From positions 3,281,720 through 3,345,719 of the forward strand of contig OX442433.1 of NCBI GenBank assembly GCA_949361645.1: a DNA stretch of 64,000 nt, given 5' to 3'. A model generated the notes under the pieces. It ran no database searches, had not been told where the DNA came from, and worked only from the letters and a program-made list of their open reading frames with translations. This DNA comes from Spongilla lacustris. Taxonomy: Eukaryota > Porifera > Demospongiae > Spongillida > Spongillidae. Below, piece after piece: positions 46,398 through 59,256 of the stretch. Positions within the stretch are counted from its first letter, which is position 1, and each line of letters starts with the position of its first letter. Both the position numbers and the translations under genes were made by a program.

Positions 46398-46486
46398 ACA
46401 GAGTAGTATGCCTTGGGTTGTTGGCTGTTCTGCGGAAAGCAGGTTAGATTTTATAAGCTACCTGCAATATTGGATCATTTAAACAG

Positions 46487-46528
46487 TACATGGAGATGTG
46501 GACCGAGCTTGACAATCAATATTACAAG
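46487..46528 (+). CDS. Candidate first coding exon of locus 2
   Basis: Acceptor TTAAACAG, donor AAG|gtgaac. ATG at 46490 gives MEMWTELDNQYYK and ends in phase 0, which matches the phase of E16. An upstream non-coding exon could end at 46442 (GCAG|gttaga), but the resulting intron would be only 44 bp. Model only. Confidence 0.25.
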
Positions 46529-47854
46529 GTGAACCATGTATGCTGCCCAGGAATGGTGTGAAATTGAGAGAAGACCATGCAGGAGTCAGCAGGACCATTG
46601 TAGCCCAAGCAAAGTTGAGTCTGTTTCCAGGCTGCATCTGAAATGACAGTGGCTACACAGTTAGAAAAACACAACCTATTATTGCCAAGGAATCCAGGGG
46701 GGGGGGGGGGGGGGCCAAATGGCCGGATGGGGGTGATTTCATGCATGCGCATCCATCATGTATAGATCTAGAGCACTGAATAATCGAACACTTGATGGAA
46801 TATTTTTGAAAATGCCACCTGCATGAATGAGTTGGGGCTATACTGTAAAAATAGAATCCCATTTCACACACTCAATAGTATATTCACAAGAAATAGTCTT
46901 TTTACCTTGATAATATATTCAAATCATTCCTCATCTGTACTGTAAATGTAGATCAAAGTGCATGATGTGGCATATCTGAAATCTCTGCAGCAGGTCATTA
47001 ACACGGCAGCAAATAAGCAGTTTCCATCTCCATGCATTCATGCGTGCTCATCCAACAGTTGTGACAGCGTACAAATTTGTATATAGTACTAAATGCGAAG
47101 GCTGAACATTGTAATCATTAATTACACACATAGTAAAATAACATTTTTAATTTGATGCGATCTGTTACACCAAATTTCCACTTGTACCAGGGTATTGTTA
47201 TACCTGCAGTAAAACGCCAAATTGAAAAGTCTGAGCAATTAGTATTTCCATTTGCTTATCACATTGATCCATGATCCCATGTTATTGCCGTTTTTGAACG
47301 CTGCCCTCCACGAAATGTTAACCTCAAAACAGTTATACTGACATAAAAAGCAAACTGTTTTCTTCGGGCCCTATAACGGAATGTTGCCCTTTTACATGTT
47401 CATGTATAGCTTTTTTTGGCTGTTTACCAAATGAGTGACGCAAAAATTCATCTATACATGTATCGTATACATGTACCTCAGGGTTCTCAATGAATATGAT
47501 ATTGTCGAATCATTACTTGGTGGTATGAGCGACAAGTATATGTAGAAGGCTGTTATGATGACGACTCCACGAAGTTACTGTGAGGTACGATATCTGACTG
47601 GTGGGAGACGTATTTTAAAAGCAGACTAGGCCCCCAATACAAATTAAATTGACACGTTGCCTTTGGCTTTGTAAAAATCTTTGATTGGTCGCTATATTGG
47701 TTGAAAGGTTGAGTGACAATATATCAGTGGGTGTATGAAAGGATCGGAGATATTGGGTAGTATATGACTATATATAATATGTACATCAGATTCTAGTATA
47801 CGTATAAATATATCCACAATGTCGGGCTACGCCCAACCTTGTTTATCTCGCTAG
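46529..47854. other. Putative intron, no gene seen
   Basis: Poly-G run at about 46698-46713. No exon or transposon domain was recognised. Confidence 0.4.
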
Positions 47855-47953
47855 GCTGAAGAACAAGAGCTTCGAGATGCCGCCAATAGAGGTGATATTG
47901 ATGAAGTGACGAGGCTGATCGATAGTGGAGTATCTGCAAATTCAACTAGCGGG
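47855..47953 (+). CDS. Ankyrin cap-type exon E16
   Basis: 99 nt (33 codons), acceptor TCTCGCTAG, donor GGG|gtgagc. Reads AEEQELRDAANRGDIDEV, then RLIDSGVSANSTSG. It lacks TPLH and looks like an N-terminal capping repeat. Its only relative here is E23. Confidence 0.78.
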
Positions 47954-48519
47954 GTGAGCTACATGTATAGACTGTACAGGGCCGTAGATGTAAAGGGGCG
48001 TGGCAGCAATGGTTATAATGCGCTCGTAATTTATATAATACGAGGGTACCACTTATAGACAGAGCCGAACTGGCGCGTCGGAAAGATATATTTTACGTGC
48101 CACCAGGCGTACACATCAGGGGCGCGGATCTAATCAGGCACGTAGACAGGAAGCCTGGCGGGGCTTCTGAAAGCATTATATAGCTAAAATTAGGGCGGGG
48201 TGGGGGTGGGGGGGGGGTTCCCTCTGGAGTTTGGCCACACAGGAAAAAGCGGGGGGAGCCACCATTGCTCTACATGGTATACGAAAAGCGACCTTCGGGC
48301 GCGGAACTCAAACATCAAAGCCTTAATTTGTCAAAGGGCTTTATCAAAATAAATACACTTCTCATGCCCTCCCCCATGATAAAGTAGGCCTATGTTTATT
48401 TACCAATCATTTGAAGGGGCCATGTTGATGACCATATCCATGTACTATGTACCGTTATACATGTACTTGTGTACAATGTACCCACTGTCCCACCATGTTG
48501 TCTGATTTATTGTCACTAG

Positions 48520-48627
48520 GATGGTTATACTCCTTTACATTTTGCTGCAAAGGAAGGTCATACTACTTGTTTGAGATGTCTCCTTTTCATTCCTGGTATT
48601 GATGTTAACTTGAACATTCAAAATCAG
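48520..48627 (+). CDS. Ankyrin-repeat exon E17
   Basis: 108 nt (36 codons), acceptor GTCACTAG, donor CAG|gtacac. Reads DGYTPLHFAAKEGHTTCLR, LLFIPGIDVNLNIQNQ, with two extra residues in the final loop. Confidence 0.8.
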
Positions 48628-48853
48628 GTACACGTCCATTTGATGTTAACAACTTTTGCTGCGATCAGATATATACAGCATGCATATGCTGCTAATGAAG
48701 GTATGTGGGAAAGAAGGTACATGCATAGACCTGAAATGAAGTGGTAGAAATTTAGTTAGAGAAAAGTAGCACAAAATTTAAATCGTGTTTGGTAAAATAT
48801 ACATACATATTTTGTTTGTGGAATTTGATCTGAGAGGGTTCCCATGCAGCCCT

Positions 48854-49218
<365 letters not shown>

Positions 49219-49274
49219 TATTTGATCAAACTTAGTTATGTGTTATTTGACTTGACTATTGTACACCACTCCAG

Positions 49275-49374
49275 GATGGTTATACTCCATTACACCTTGC
49301 TGCAAGAGGAGGTCATACTACTTGTGTGGAATCTCCTTTCCACTACCGGTATTGATGTGAACATTAAAGGCAAG
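49275..49374 (+). pseudogene. Ankyrin-repeat exon E18, frameshifted
   Basis: Acceptor CACTCCAG and donor AAG|gtgtgt are kept, but the exon is 100 nt. Two bases are missing after GTGGAA (relatives have GAACATCTC, here GAATCTC), so the frame is lost after DGYTPLHLAARGGHTTCVE. Confidence 0.8.
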
Positions 49375-49912
49375 GTGTGTTTGTCTAATTGCATGTTAAA
49401 GGCAAGATACATGTCATTAGCAACAGACATGTATGTCCTAATGCAGAGGAAATATACATTTTGTGGGAGAACAGCAGCACTGAATAAGACAAGTCTAAAT
49501 AGTACACACTGTACAGTACGCATGGACAACACATATTGATAACACTCAACCGGCCAATTCAAGACAGAGCAGTTTATATGTGGGCATGCACATGTGAAGC
49601 AGGCCTATGCACATGACACACAAATATAATATATGGAACCTGGGCTTATGAAGTCCCCAGACCGTATTTAAAAATTTTGGAACAGAAAAATGATTTTATT
49701 ATTTTTTTAACTGCTTTAGGAGCTTTGAATTTCATGAGCATAGTTTGCAAGTATAGTACATATTGTTACTGCACACATACTTACAATAATATTTTATTGG
49801 GCACATGGTTACTGGCACAGTAGTCATCCTGTTCATGGCTTAGTGGTGTTGTAATCTATAATCTGGTCTGGGGCTGAAACTACATTCATGTTAACTATTG
49901 CACCCGCTCCAG

Positions 49913-50014
49913 GATGGTCGTACTCCATTACACCTTGCTGCAAAAGAAGGTCATACTACTTGTGTGGAACGCCTCCGTCACACTCCTGGTATTGATCTCA
50001 ACATAGAAAGCAGG
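49913..50014 (+). CDS. Ankyrin-repeat exon E19
   Basis: 102 nt in phase 0, acceptor CGCTCCAG, donor AGG|gtgagt. Reads DGRTPLHLAAKEGHTTCVE, then RLRHTPGIDLNIESR. Confidence 0.85.
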
Positions 50015-51116
50015 GTGAGTTGGTCCATTGAATGTTAAGTTGTTTAATATATTATATATATAATTATAATTATATATATAAAGATGCACGCCCATTAGGA
50101 AGCACTGGGATATGGGGACCTGCAGGTATACATACACACAATATATTTATAGTTTGTGAGTTCACCAGTTCACCACAGTAGCGGATCCAGCATGGACAGT
50201 TAGGGGGGAAAGGGCGGAGCCGTCCCGGGGAGGGCGAGGGAGGGGGGCGCAAAAAATTATGGATCCAGCCCCTATACAAGCTAATGCTCAATGCGCGATC
50301 CGGCATGATCAAAAAATTATGGATCCAGCCTCTATACAAGCTAATGCTCAATGCGCGATCCGGCATGATCTAAACGTACGTAGTACTGAACTCACCGTTC
50401 ATTCATCTATTTTTAGTTGGCCTTTTTGGACGTGTTCTCTGCCATTAATGAAACAACTGCACGCGCACGTAATTAGCAACTATTTAATTAGGCAAGCCGC
50501 TACTGCAGTGACCAGACCTTATTTGAAACAGTTATATGCATGTGTGTAGGAGCGGTGTTAAATACAATTGCTGATGATATAGGATTTCTGGACACCATTT
50601 TCTGTAAAACATCAGGAAGATTATGGAAATCATGCAATTATGAATTTTTTAAATTACATGTACAGTACCACATGTACATTTAGCAGTTTCATGACACACC
50701 TATTGCTAGATAAATTTCTATAGGTCTGTAAGTTCATAATCACATGATTTCTGTCAAACAGTGCCCATAAATCCTACCTTATGTAACCAGTTAATCCAGT
50801 CACAATCTACATGGAGATGACTATGCACATGAGTTAGCTATAACCATGCAGTGCTATGCTTAGTTGACCATTGAGAGAGCAACCACTGGGATTTACCTTT
50901 GGGGTTCTGTTCCCCATCACACACCGCAGCATGCCTACAGTAGTATTACTAACTGACATGAGTAAAAAGTAGCATTGCCCATTGCAGTACATAACATGCC
51001 CTGCATAGCAACATGTTAGTAGCAGTCAAATTGAGCTCTCTCACTTCTTTGTATAGTGTACTTGTCTGAGAGAAATATGACTGTATTGTTGACATAAACC
51101 GTTGCACCCACTCCAG
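50015..51116. other. Intron with repeats
   Basis: Holds a GCGGATCCAGCAT-type repeat (about 50181) and a 60-bp tandem duplication (50251-50370). Nothing coding was recognised. Confidence 0.5.
50251..50370. repeat. 60-bp tandem duplication
   Basis: AAAAAATTATGGATCCAGCC to GATCCGGCATGATC occurs twice at a period of 60 bp with one difference (CCCCTATAC against CCTCTATAC). Confidence 0.92.
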
Positions 51117-51218
51117 TATGGTGATACTCCATTACACTATGCAGCAATGGAAGGTCACACCGCTTGTGTGGAAAGTCTACTTTCCACTCCTGGAATTCAT
51201 GTGGACATGAAGAATAAA
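51117..51218 (+). CDS. Ankyrin-repeat exon E20
   Basis: 102 nt in phase 0, acceptor CACTCCAG, donor AAA|gtgaga. Reads YGDTPLHYAAMEGHTACVE, then SLLSTPGIHVDMKNK; same subfamily as E4. Confidence 0.85.
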
Positions 51219-52093
51219 GTGAGATGGTCCATCTTTTACATTGTTTCATGTCTGTACTGTATACATTACCCATCATTTCTCTATGTTGAAATTTCCTGCA
51301 AGAAATCAAGTTGGGATATGCTTAAAAGCAAACACTGCTGATTTTCATCTGTGCCCATTTTCATAAATCTCATCTGCACTTTGCAACTTTTAGAAAGTAG
51401 TATTAAGCTCATTGTTGAAACCGGCTGGATTATTTAAGTAACTGGTGCATACATCATTTCTGTTGCAAATTTAAAGATGCTTAATGATGGGTCTTCCTTT
51501 CTAACCACTTTCTTATTTTTCTCAATCAATTAAGGAAAATTAACCACAAACAGTTGATTACCAGGTATTTGTAGCTAAAAGTTCTAACAGCAATAGAAGA
51601 CATGTGGTTAAATAAAATTCATATAATCTTTATTGGTTAATTAATATTGATAAAAGTCTCAATACCCCTATTCATTTCAATTACAGTTAATAAATGTAGG
51701 GTGGGTAGGTGGTTAAATGCTGCAAACTGTATTTAATTAGCTACTTCCGTTAAGAAGTTATTCAACATTGAAATCTTGATTTCTTTTTCTTATCGCAATG
51801 TACTTGAGTTAGGCACTATTGTATCTTGATTTAGTGGTTTGAATTTATTAATAAGTTTGGTCAAGTCAAGGAAATGTTTGAGCCTTTGGATACCTACTAA
51901 ATGGTATATATTTCAATCGTACATGTAACATTGCAAACTACATGTACTCGATCCCACATAGATACTTTGTTAATAGGCAGCTAGTAAGTGCCATTACTTG
52001 CCTTTTTGCATAAATGTGTTCACCTAATAAATTGTAGTTATTTATTATTAATTACATTGTACCCATGGTGTTTTAGTACTGTACCCACTCCAG
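51219..52093. other. Intron, no gene seen
   Basis: AT-rich sequence with no exon or known repeat. Confidence 0.45.
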
Positions 52094-52195
52094 TACGGTG
52101 ATACGCCACTACACCTTGCTGCAAGGGAAGGTCATAGTACTTGTATGGAACATCTCCTTTCCTATTCTGATTTGAGTGTGATGGTTACAAATGAG
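52094..52195 (+). CDS. Ankyrin-repeat exon E21
   Basis: 102 nt in phase 0, acceptor CACTCCAG, donor GAG|gtaaat. Reads YGDTPLHLAAREGHSTCME, then HLLSYSDLSVMVTNE; the PGIDVN loop is lost. Confidence 0.78.
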
Positions 52196-52507
52196 GTAAA
52201 TTGATTCATTGATGAGGTATAAATAATAATAAAGATGCATGCGGCCTCCTTATAGGAACTGATATGTGCCAATGAAGTATGTGGGAGGGGATATAAATGC
52301 CCTTAGGAACAGTGTGAGGGACAGAATTCTGTTACCAATAAGTGGTATAGCTTTGTTTTATGAGAGAACAGTACCTCAGAATGTAATGTTGTTGCTGGAA
52401 TACAAATTTGTTGGATCTGGGCTTGTGAGATCCCCAGAATGCACTTCTAAATCTGACTTGTTCTGTAAACTCTTCCACTCCATCCGCCCCTGGCCCATTT
52501 TGCAGCA

Positions 52508-52529
52508 CCCTAACCCTAACCCTAACCCT
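52508..52529. repeat. Short interstitial telomere-type repeat
   Basis: Three perfect CCCTAA units plus CCCT in the intron between E21 and E22. Confidence 0.9.
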
Positions 52530-52674
52530 TACATAATCACACATGGAGGAAGGTGTACATTTGTGAAGTAGCATTTTGTGTAGTCATTAATTATTGTAAT
52601 ATGGAGCTGTAAATAGTCAATGAAGGCATCTATCATACATACCCAACCATGTTCACTGATTGTTCCCTTTCCAG

Positions 52675-52764
52675 GATGGTTATACTCCATTACAGCTTGC
52701 TGTGAGGGGAGGTCATACTACTTGTGTGGATATTCTACTTTACACTCATAGTATTAGCAATGAG
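52675..52764 (+). CDS. Ankyrin-repeat exon E22, shortened
   Basis: 90 nt, acceptor TTTCCAG, donor GAG|gtgaat. Reads DGYTPLQLAVRGGHTTCVD, then ILLYTHSISNE; four codons of the loop are missing. Without splicing the frame continues to TAA at 52843-52845, so it may instead be the final exon of locus 2. Confidence 0.65.
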
Positions 52765-53634
52765 GTGAATCCATGTATGGAAGTGTATGAACAGATGGGA
52801 TGGGTGTGCATTGATACATGCATGTACTTATTGCATTGTTCATAATAGTATCCATGTAACATAATATATACTGGTATTTACTGTCTGCATAAGTGTACAC
52901 GACATGGAATGGAATACGTGGGAATGTTTTAAGATGCAAGCGGTTATGACCAGCAACTCCAAGGATGTGTGTAGGAATACATTCAGGTGGTGCCATTTGG
53001 AGCACTACAGAATCGAATATTAATCCAGCTAACTACACATATGACTTGAATCTATTGTGTTATTGTGTTAGAGTGTTGAAACAAATGACTCCCCATCATG
53101 CCTTCTCATGTAACGGTTTGACGATGGGTGCCAGGGAGATAATAATTACATCCCTATAAGTTAGTAATAATACATAACACTATACACCTAGTGTATATGT
53201 GTGTTACATAATGCAACACATCATGGTCTCAAATGTTAGTGGCTACTGTAAGGTAATAAGCAAGAAGTCAAGGGAACATACATGTATGAGATTCTGGTGG
53301 ATGGGCAAGTGGGTAAAATAGTTTCAACTCACAGCTGAGGTACATGATCTTCCAGCCTTGTAGCAATAAAATGATCATTTTTGATTTGCTAGAGTTAGTA
53401 TATTGTAACAAAATTATCCTTTCTCTTGCATAACTTAACCATCACACTTAATTAAGGTCAGTTGACAGGACTTTGTATGATTGGAAAGTGCATTTGGGTC
53501 ATTAGATTGTAATTCATGTAGGCTTGTGCAGTGCATGCAATTATGAGGTCATTGACATGTGTATATTGGCTCATAAGTGTATTGGGCAACTATCTTTTAT
53601 GTTGATTTTTAAAAATATGTTTATTGTATGTTAG
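52765..53634. other. Intron or intergenic, no gene seen
   Basis: AATAAA at 53365-53370 could end locus 2. No other exon was recognised. Confidence 0.4.
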
Positions 53635-53733
53635 ACTGAAGGACAGGAGCTTCGGGATGCTACACAGAGAGGTGATATTGCTGAAGTGGTCAGGTTGATC
53701 GAAAATGGAGTGTCTGTGAATTCATCTGGCAGG
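53635..53733 (+). CDS. Ankyrin cap-type exon E23
   Basis: 99 nt (33 codons), acceptor TATGTTAG, donor AGG|gtgagg. Reads TEGQELRDATQRGDIAEV, then RLIENGVSVNSSGR; the clear partner of E16. It probably marks the first repeat of locus 3, whose upstream exon was not found. Confidence 0.75.
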
Positions 53734-55332
53734 GTGAGGCATTATAAAATAAAATGCAATGTGTTTGGTTGATGTGTGATGGGTCTACTGGCCTAATAGC
53801 TACATGTATAGGGGCGGATCCAGCATTTTAGAAAGGGGGGGGGGGGGGCGGAATGAATAAATCAATCAAAGAGAGGGAGGGTACGGTAGGGGTACCCTCC
53901 CACCCTGCCAGGTGGCCTGGGGTGAGCGCTGTAAGCTCCCCCAGCGGGGTTTGAGGTGGAGCCCCAGACACCAATGCTTTTTTTTTAAATATCAGGTACG
54001 ATAACCCATATAGGCCCACTAGACTAGCCTGGCTACACCTTTAGCCCGTAATAATGACAAGTAATAAAAATCATTCACTCTGAGCAAAATGGTGGTGCAT
54101 AGGATTTGAAGGTGTAAAAAGCAAGGCAACAAGAGTTTTGAATGCTAAAAAAACCCAAATGCACATACATGTACACAATACAAAGGAGTACAATACAAAG
54201 ACATTCAGACTTCATCCCCCCATGGTGAATCTATATGCTTCTTAGATGACATGTGGGCATCAGCCAACTTTTTTAGGGTAAAAGTGGTACACAATTAGCG
54301 ATTGTTTGGCTAGGAGTGTTTCATTTTCTTCCAGAGTTCTGCAGCAGTTTTTGCAGTCATGCTTGCCTTTTTGAGGATTATTCTTGAAAGAGAAAAAACT
54401 AAAAATCTATCCTCTATGAGATGTTGGTGGGGTACAAGATTTGAAGGTGTAAAAAGCAAGAGGAAAAAGATGATTGTATGCTAAGAAAAATGGTTTAATC
54501 TCCAGGCGCACATCCTAGATCTAGAACCAAGTTTGAAGGCTTTTCCCTGGTCAAGTTTGGCCGAAAAAGTGTGGTTTGGAAATTTCATTTTGAAGCATAG
54601 GCGTACACTGGATATGCTTATTTCGGTAGTTTTACAGAATGATAATCACAGCGTAAAGTCAACACTTTTAACTGTAGATTTGTGTATAAATGTACATTGC
54701 TTTCTCATTCGAGGACAGCCCTGTCGCATTCCAGGTACTCATAGTACTCTTTTTATGGCTTTATATATTTACAGTGTGTGCTACTTGAACTGAAGCAAAT
54801 TTTTCAGCTTCTGGGTTGTCAGACACAAATCAAGCTAAAGGCTGTTTTGAAGATGCTACATATCCATCAAAACACAGCAGCGCATTGCATTTATAACTAT
54901 AACTGATTGGTGTTGTTTCTGTGTTGTGTATAAATCAAATTGAAATAATTGAGCTGGGACTTCTCACCATCTTAGCTGCTTCATTTTCATCACTTCCTCA
55001 GTATTTATACTACCAATAGGAGCAATTGGTTGCATTTCAGTTTTCAGAACTAATAGTCTTATATGAAGTTACAATTGGCCAAGGTGGTGACCATACTACT
55101 TGTGTGGTATGTCCCCACAATCTTGGTTTGCCTTTTTGTGAGACAAAATGAGCCAAACGCAAATGAATATAAAGGAACTAATAAAAAACAAGATAAGAAA
55201 ATACGGCTTATCAAATAGATACATGTATCATGCATGATGAGATATGTTTATGTAACACACACATGTACAAATGTGCATCCTAGAAACCTTATGATTGATG
55301 GGGCATGTTGATGATCATGTACTAACCCCCAG
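53734..55332. other. Intron with repeat elements and an exon relic
   Basis: Contains a GCGGATCCAGCAT-type repeat at about 53814-53990 with G-run and GTACCCTCC palindromic words. Two direct copies of a MITE-arm-like segment (GGATTTGAAGGTGTAAAAAGC at about 54100; a similar one at about 54440) follow. AAGGTGGTGACCATACTACT near 55081 is a relic of an ankyrin exon. Confidence 0.55.
55078..55114 (+). pseudogene. Relic of an ankyrin exon
   Basis: About 37 bp match the GGHTTCV-coding core of the array exons. The acceptor half and the donor are not recognisable. Confidence 0.6.
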
Positions 55333-55434
55333 GATGGTAATACGCCATTACACTGGGCTGCAATGAGAGGTCATACAACTTGTGTGGAGTGTTTCCTTTC
55401 CACTTCTGACATTGGTATAAACAATAAGAATAAG
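55333..55434 (+). CDS. Ankyrin-repeat exon E24
   Basis: 102 nt in phase 0, acceptor ACCCCCAG, donor AAG|gtgagt. Reads DGNTPLHWAAMRGHTTCVE, then CFLSTSDIGINNKNK. Copy of E1. Confidence 0.87.
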
Positions 55435-55777
55435 GTGAGTTGGAAAGGTAAATAGAGCCTCTACAAATATTTGGTTTGTGGGATATAAATAGGTCCACTT
55501 CATCAATCAGATGAGGCTACATGTAAAAGTATATGTATGTCTACACCCTTCCACCCTCCAGTTTGGTCCCAGGCCCATTATGCACAAATTAGATGTATTA
55601 CATCGCTACACATAAAATAAGGGCTCCTTCCATTGGAGGACAATTACATTAGTAGTTATCAATTGTTCAAGTATGATGATATGAGCAGTCAATAATGCAC
55701 CTATCCATGGTGCTTTTTTACTCATGCAGGCAGTTCTAACATGTGTGCATTGTTGATTGGACTATTGTACCCACTAG

Positions 55778-55879
55778 AAAGGTAATACTCCATTACACCT
55801 TGCTGCAAAGGAAGGGCATGCTACTTGTGTGCAACATCTCATTCACACTCCTGGTATTGATGTGAACACTACTAATCAG
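55778..55879 (+). CDS. Ankyrin-repeat exon E25
   Basis: 102 nt in phase 0, acceptor CCACTAG, donor CAG|gtgagg. Reads KGNTPLHLAAKEGHATCVQ, then HLIHTPGIDVNTTNQ. Copy of E2. Confidence 0.87.
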
Positions 55880-56362
55880 GTGAGGAACAGCTACTCAAAA
55901 TTGAAAAATATCTGATTGCTATAAGCTCAAAAATAGAGTGCTAATTTCAATTGTACAAAAATGCTTAGCATTCGAGATATGCCATTTTAGCCTCATTTAC
56001 AAAAAGGCAGTACTCTGTAGGAGGCAGCCAATATCCAAGTGTTGCTACTAGCTGTGTAGTACTGTGCACACCTTCAACTTGTATACCCTCCCATCCTCCT
56101 GGTAATGTAGCAAAGATGAACTACATCATCTAATATGAAATAAGTGCTTCTCATAACACTGTGTACATGTATAGTTTGGATCAGTGGAATGCAATTAGCA
56201 CTAGCTATACTTGTCTACTAATCATTATAATATGGTGATGTAAACACTTGATGAAGGCACCTCTAGTCATGACCTCTTGTTTAATCAGGCAACTGGTTGG
56301 TAGTCAGAATTAGTTCTACCATGTGTACATTATACCCATCATGTTGACTGCACCTATTGCAG

Positions 56363-56464
56363 GATGGGTATACTCCATTACACCTTACAGCAAAAGGAGG
56401 TCATACTACTTGTCTGGAGCATCTCGTTTCAATCCCTGGTATTGATGTGAACATTAAAGGCATG
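56363..56464 (+). CDS. Ankyrin-repeat exon E26
   Basis: 102 nt in phase 0, acceptor TTGCAG, donor ATG|gttagt. Reads DGYTPLHLTAKGGHTTCLE, then HLVSIPGIDVNIKGM. Copy of E3 and E30. Confidence 0.87.
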
Positions 56465-57268
56465 GTTAGTCTATGAAGTCTTTTAAGTGATGTTGCAGTA
56501 TGAATAACACTGTCCACAATACAAATGTATATGCCCTAAGGAACAGTGTTTGGACTGATAGGCTACAAAATGTCTTTGCTGAATGACATTGTTACAAACA
56601 TAAAGGTGCAAGTTATGTATAGTGCTTATGCCACATGCCCATTTAGAGCAGGCATGTCACACAGCCAATATAGTGCAGTGCATAACACATGTACTGACTG
56701 CATGGGCACCAGAAGGTGTTTTGATAGGAGGGGTGTCGGTTGAAGACTTGCATGTATATGTGCATTAAGAATTGGCCAGCCAAAGACTACACAGCTGGTC
56801 CAAGACCATGATGCACTGTCATTCCAATTAGAACTCCCTCAAAAGTGGCTTTCTGTTGAATGATGGTGTTCTTGTACCACAAGTATAATTATGCAGCATG
56901 TGTATTATACCTAATAGTTCATTCACAGATTGCTTATTAAGTAGAGGTTGAATATATTATTAAATGCACTTACAAAAGTACCAAAGTACTAGCTAGCCTG
57001 GTGTGGTAAATGTATGCTCTAATTAGGGTCTGAAGAACATGTTGATCACTGGTGCCAGAACCTAGGTGCCCAATTAGATAGGTTTGCTACAAGCACACTT
57101 TTGTTAGCAAAAACGTGTTACTGCAACATGTAATGGATGCGTCATGGTGATGTGTGCAATCAATGCTTCAATATGTGATAATTATTTTTCCACAGGCTTT
57201 GATGTTTTAATGCTGTATGAGGTCTGGTGCCCAGACTAAGCTATTGCTAACTATTTTATCCACTCCAG
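56465..57268. other. Intron E26-E27, no gene seen
   Basis: Closely similar to the intron E30-E31 (59864-60695); no independent feature. Confidence 0.6.
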
Positions 57269-57370
57269 GATGGTCGTACTCCATTGCACCTTGCTGTGAA
57301 GGAAGGTCATATTATTTTTTTGGAGTATCTCCTCTACATTTCTGGCATTGATAAGAACATTCAAGACAGG
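57269..57370 (+). CDS. Ankyrin-repeat exon E27
   Basis: 102 nt in phase 0, acceptor CACTCCAG, donor AGG|gtatgt. Reads DGRTPLHLAVKEGHIIFLE, then YLLYISGIDKNIQDR. Copy of E31; missing from the block at the window start. Confidence 0.85.
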
Positions 57371-57528
57371 GTATGTTGGTCCATTGTATGTTAGCAAAAG
57401 AATTGCAGCTGCATGAATAATATCTTTGAACCAATTAACAGCTGCAGGATAGTACAGAAGATATCAAAAAGATATTTAGTCAGTGGGACCTGGACGTACA
57501 AGTTCCCCTGAATTTAAATTAATTTGTG

Positions 57529-57570
<42 letters not shown>

Positions 57571-58346
57571 GTTGCATGTGTTTCTGTCAGTCAAGTTTAT
57601 TACAATTAACCTGTTTATAATAGTAAACTATCCTACTAGTTAGTCTACATGTTTATTACCATGCAAATGGGTTAGCTCTAACCTGTGCTATATATATTTA
57701 GTGCATATGTGTGAATGCCAGCTGGTATTACTTTACATATGATTACTGTACATGGGTGTAATATGTACTTGATACCAGCTACAGTATATCAGCTAGAATA
57801 TTAGACCTATGTACAGTAATACCAGCTAGCTTGTTTAACAAACAATGTGCTGAGAAGAGTATCACTATGATCAGAAAGTCCTTTTACAGGTACATGTAAT
57901 TATATGCCAACATTCAATCTGTAGACGTGCAAAGATTTTAATCAATTTATGAAGCAAAGCATAGATGTATGATTCAACTATCATTTTGACATGTTCAACA
58001 ATGCATGATTGCTGCAATCCCTTGTTATATTACCATCTAACCATTTGATGCCTACAAATTCTGCATATAAATTCTGACGTGTGTGTCATATCATAGTGGT
58101 CTCCCTGAGCTCATAAAGTACTCAGCCAACAATGCAAAAGTGCTCTGAGATAGATGGTTAAGCATTTTTACGGCTTGCTAGCATCACATCTTGCCATAAG
58201 GACCATTACCAAGGTAGTTTCCAGCTAGAATATGACTCTCCAATGCTGTCAGGTTTGGATGCTTATCACCTGAGGGTGGAAGTACCTTACACTTATAGTG
58301 TGTTATTTATATGATCAAGTTGCAGACAGAAAAAGCACACATGTGC

Positions 58347-58404
<58 letters not shown>

Positions 58405-58427
58405 TACACACACACACACACACACAA

Positions 58428-58475
<48 letters not shown>

Positions 58476-58544
58476 ACTTACATTGCGCACTGCTATTGCA
58501 TGATGACTTACATTGTACCACCATGTTGCTTGTAACCACTCCAG
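57371..58544. repeat. Intron E27-E28 with (GTT)n and (CA)n tracts
   Basis: A GTT trinucleotide run at about 57527-57570 and an interrupted CA tract at 58347-58473. Between them, no exon was seen. Confidence 0.85.
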
Positions 58545-58646
58545 TATGGTGACACACCACTACACCTTGCTGCAAGGGATGTTCATAATACTTGTGTGGA
58601 AAGTCTACTTTCCACTCCTGGTATTCATGTGAACATGAAGAATAAT
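58545..58646 (+). CDS. Ankyrin-repeat exon E28
   Basis: 102 nt in phase 0, acceptor CACTCCAG, donor AAT|gtaaga. Reads YGDTPLHLAARDVHNTCVE, then SLLSTPGIHVNMKNN. Copy of E4 and E32. Confidence 0.85.
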
Positions 58647-59154
58647 GTAAGATGATCTATTTAATAAATAAATGTACTTTCCCTGCCGCCTTTTCATCCA
58701 GTCTCAAAGCTAATATTTACATCCGTTGTACACAATGTAGCTAGCCAGTGCATGAAGTTTGATGACTGCACAGCTCAACGTACTAAGTTGGATTCTTTTC
58801 AAGAAACATGTTGGAAAGTATTCTTATACTCTGATTTTCAATCTATCGGTGGGCATCTTTAATTGGATAGTGGTAAATTTAGCTCACTGTGACATGGAAT
58901 CTTACTATCGGCAATATGCAAGCAGTAGCAATAAATATGTCTTAAAAATGCAGCCCCTAATTTAAACTGGCTGGATATTGTTGCAAATTTGAAGCGTGAT
59001 GTATGTTATGTTAGGAATTATGATTATTTTTGAATATAACATACAAGTACATATGTACTCCCCAGTGGCTTCATGCTTGCAAGGACCATGTTCTAAAACA
59101 TGTACACACATACATTGTACCATCATGCTGACTGAACTACTGTACCCACTCCAG

Positions 59155-59256
59155 TATGGTGATACTCCATTACACCTAGCAGCAAGGGAAGGTCATACTA
59201 CTTGTGTGGAGCATCTCATTCACACTCATGGTATTGATATGAGCACTAATAATAAG
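59155..59256 (+). CDS. Ankyrin-repeat exon E29
   Basis: 102 nt in phase 0, acceptor CACTCCAG, donor AAG|gtgagt. Reads YGDTPLHLAAREGHTTCVE, then HLIHTHGIDMSTNNK. Its C-terminal half groups with E2/E25 and its N-terminal half with E33. Confidence 0.86.

Noticed and set aside
52332..52574. Val-Arg repeat open frame
   Set aside because: Antisense of the short CCCTAA run.
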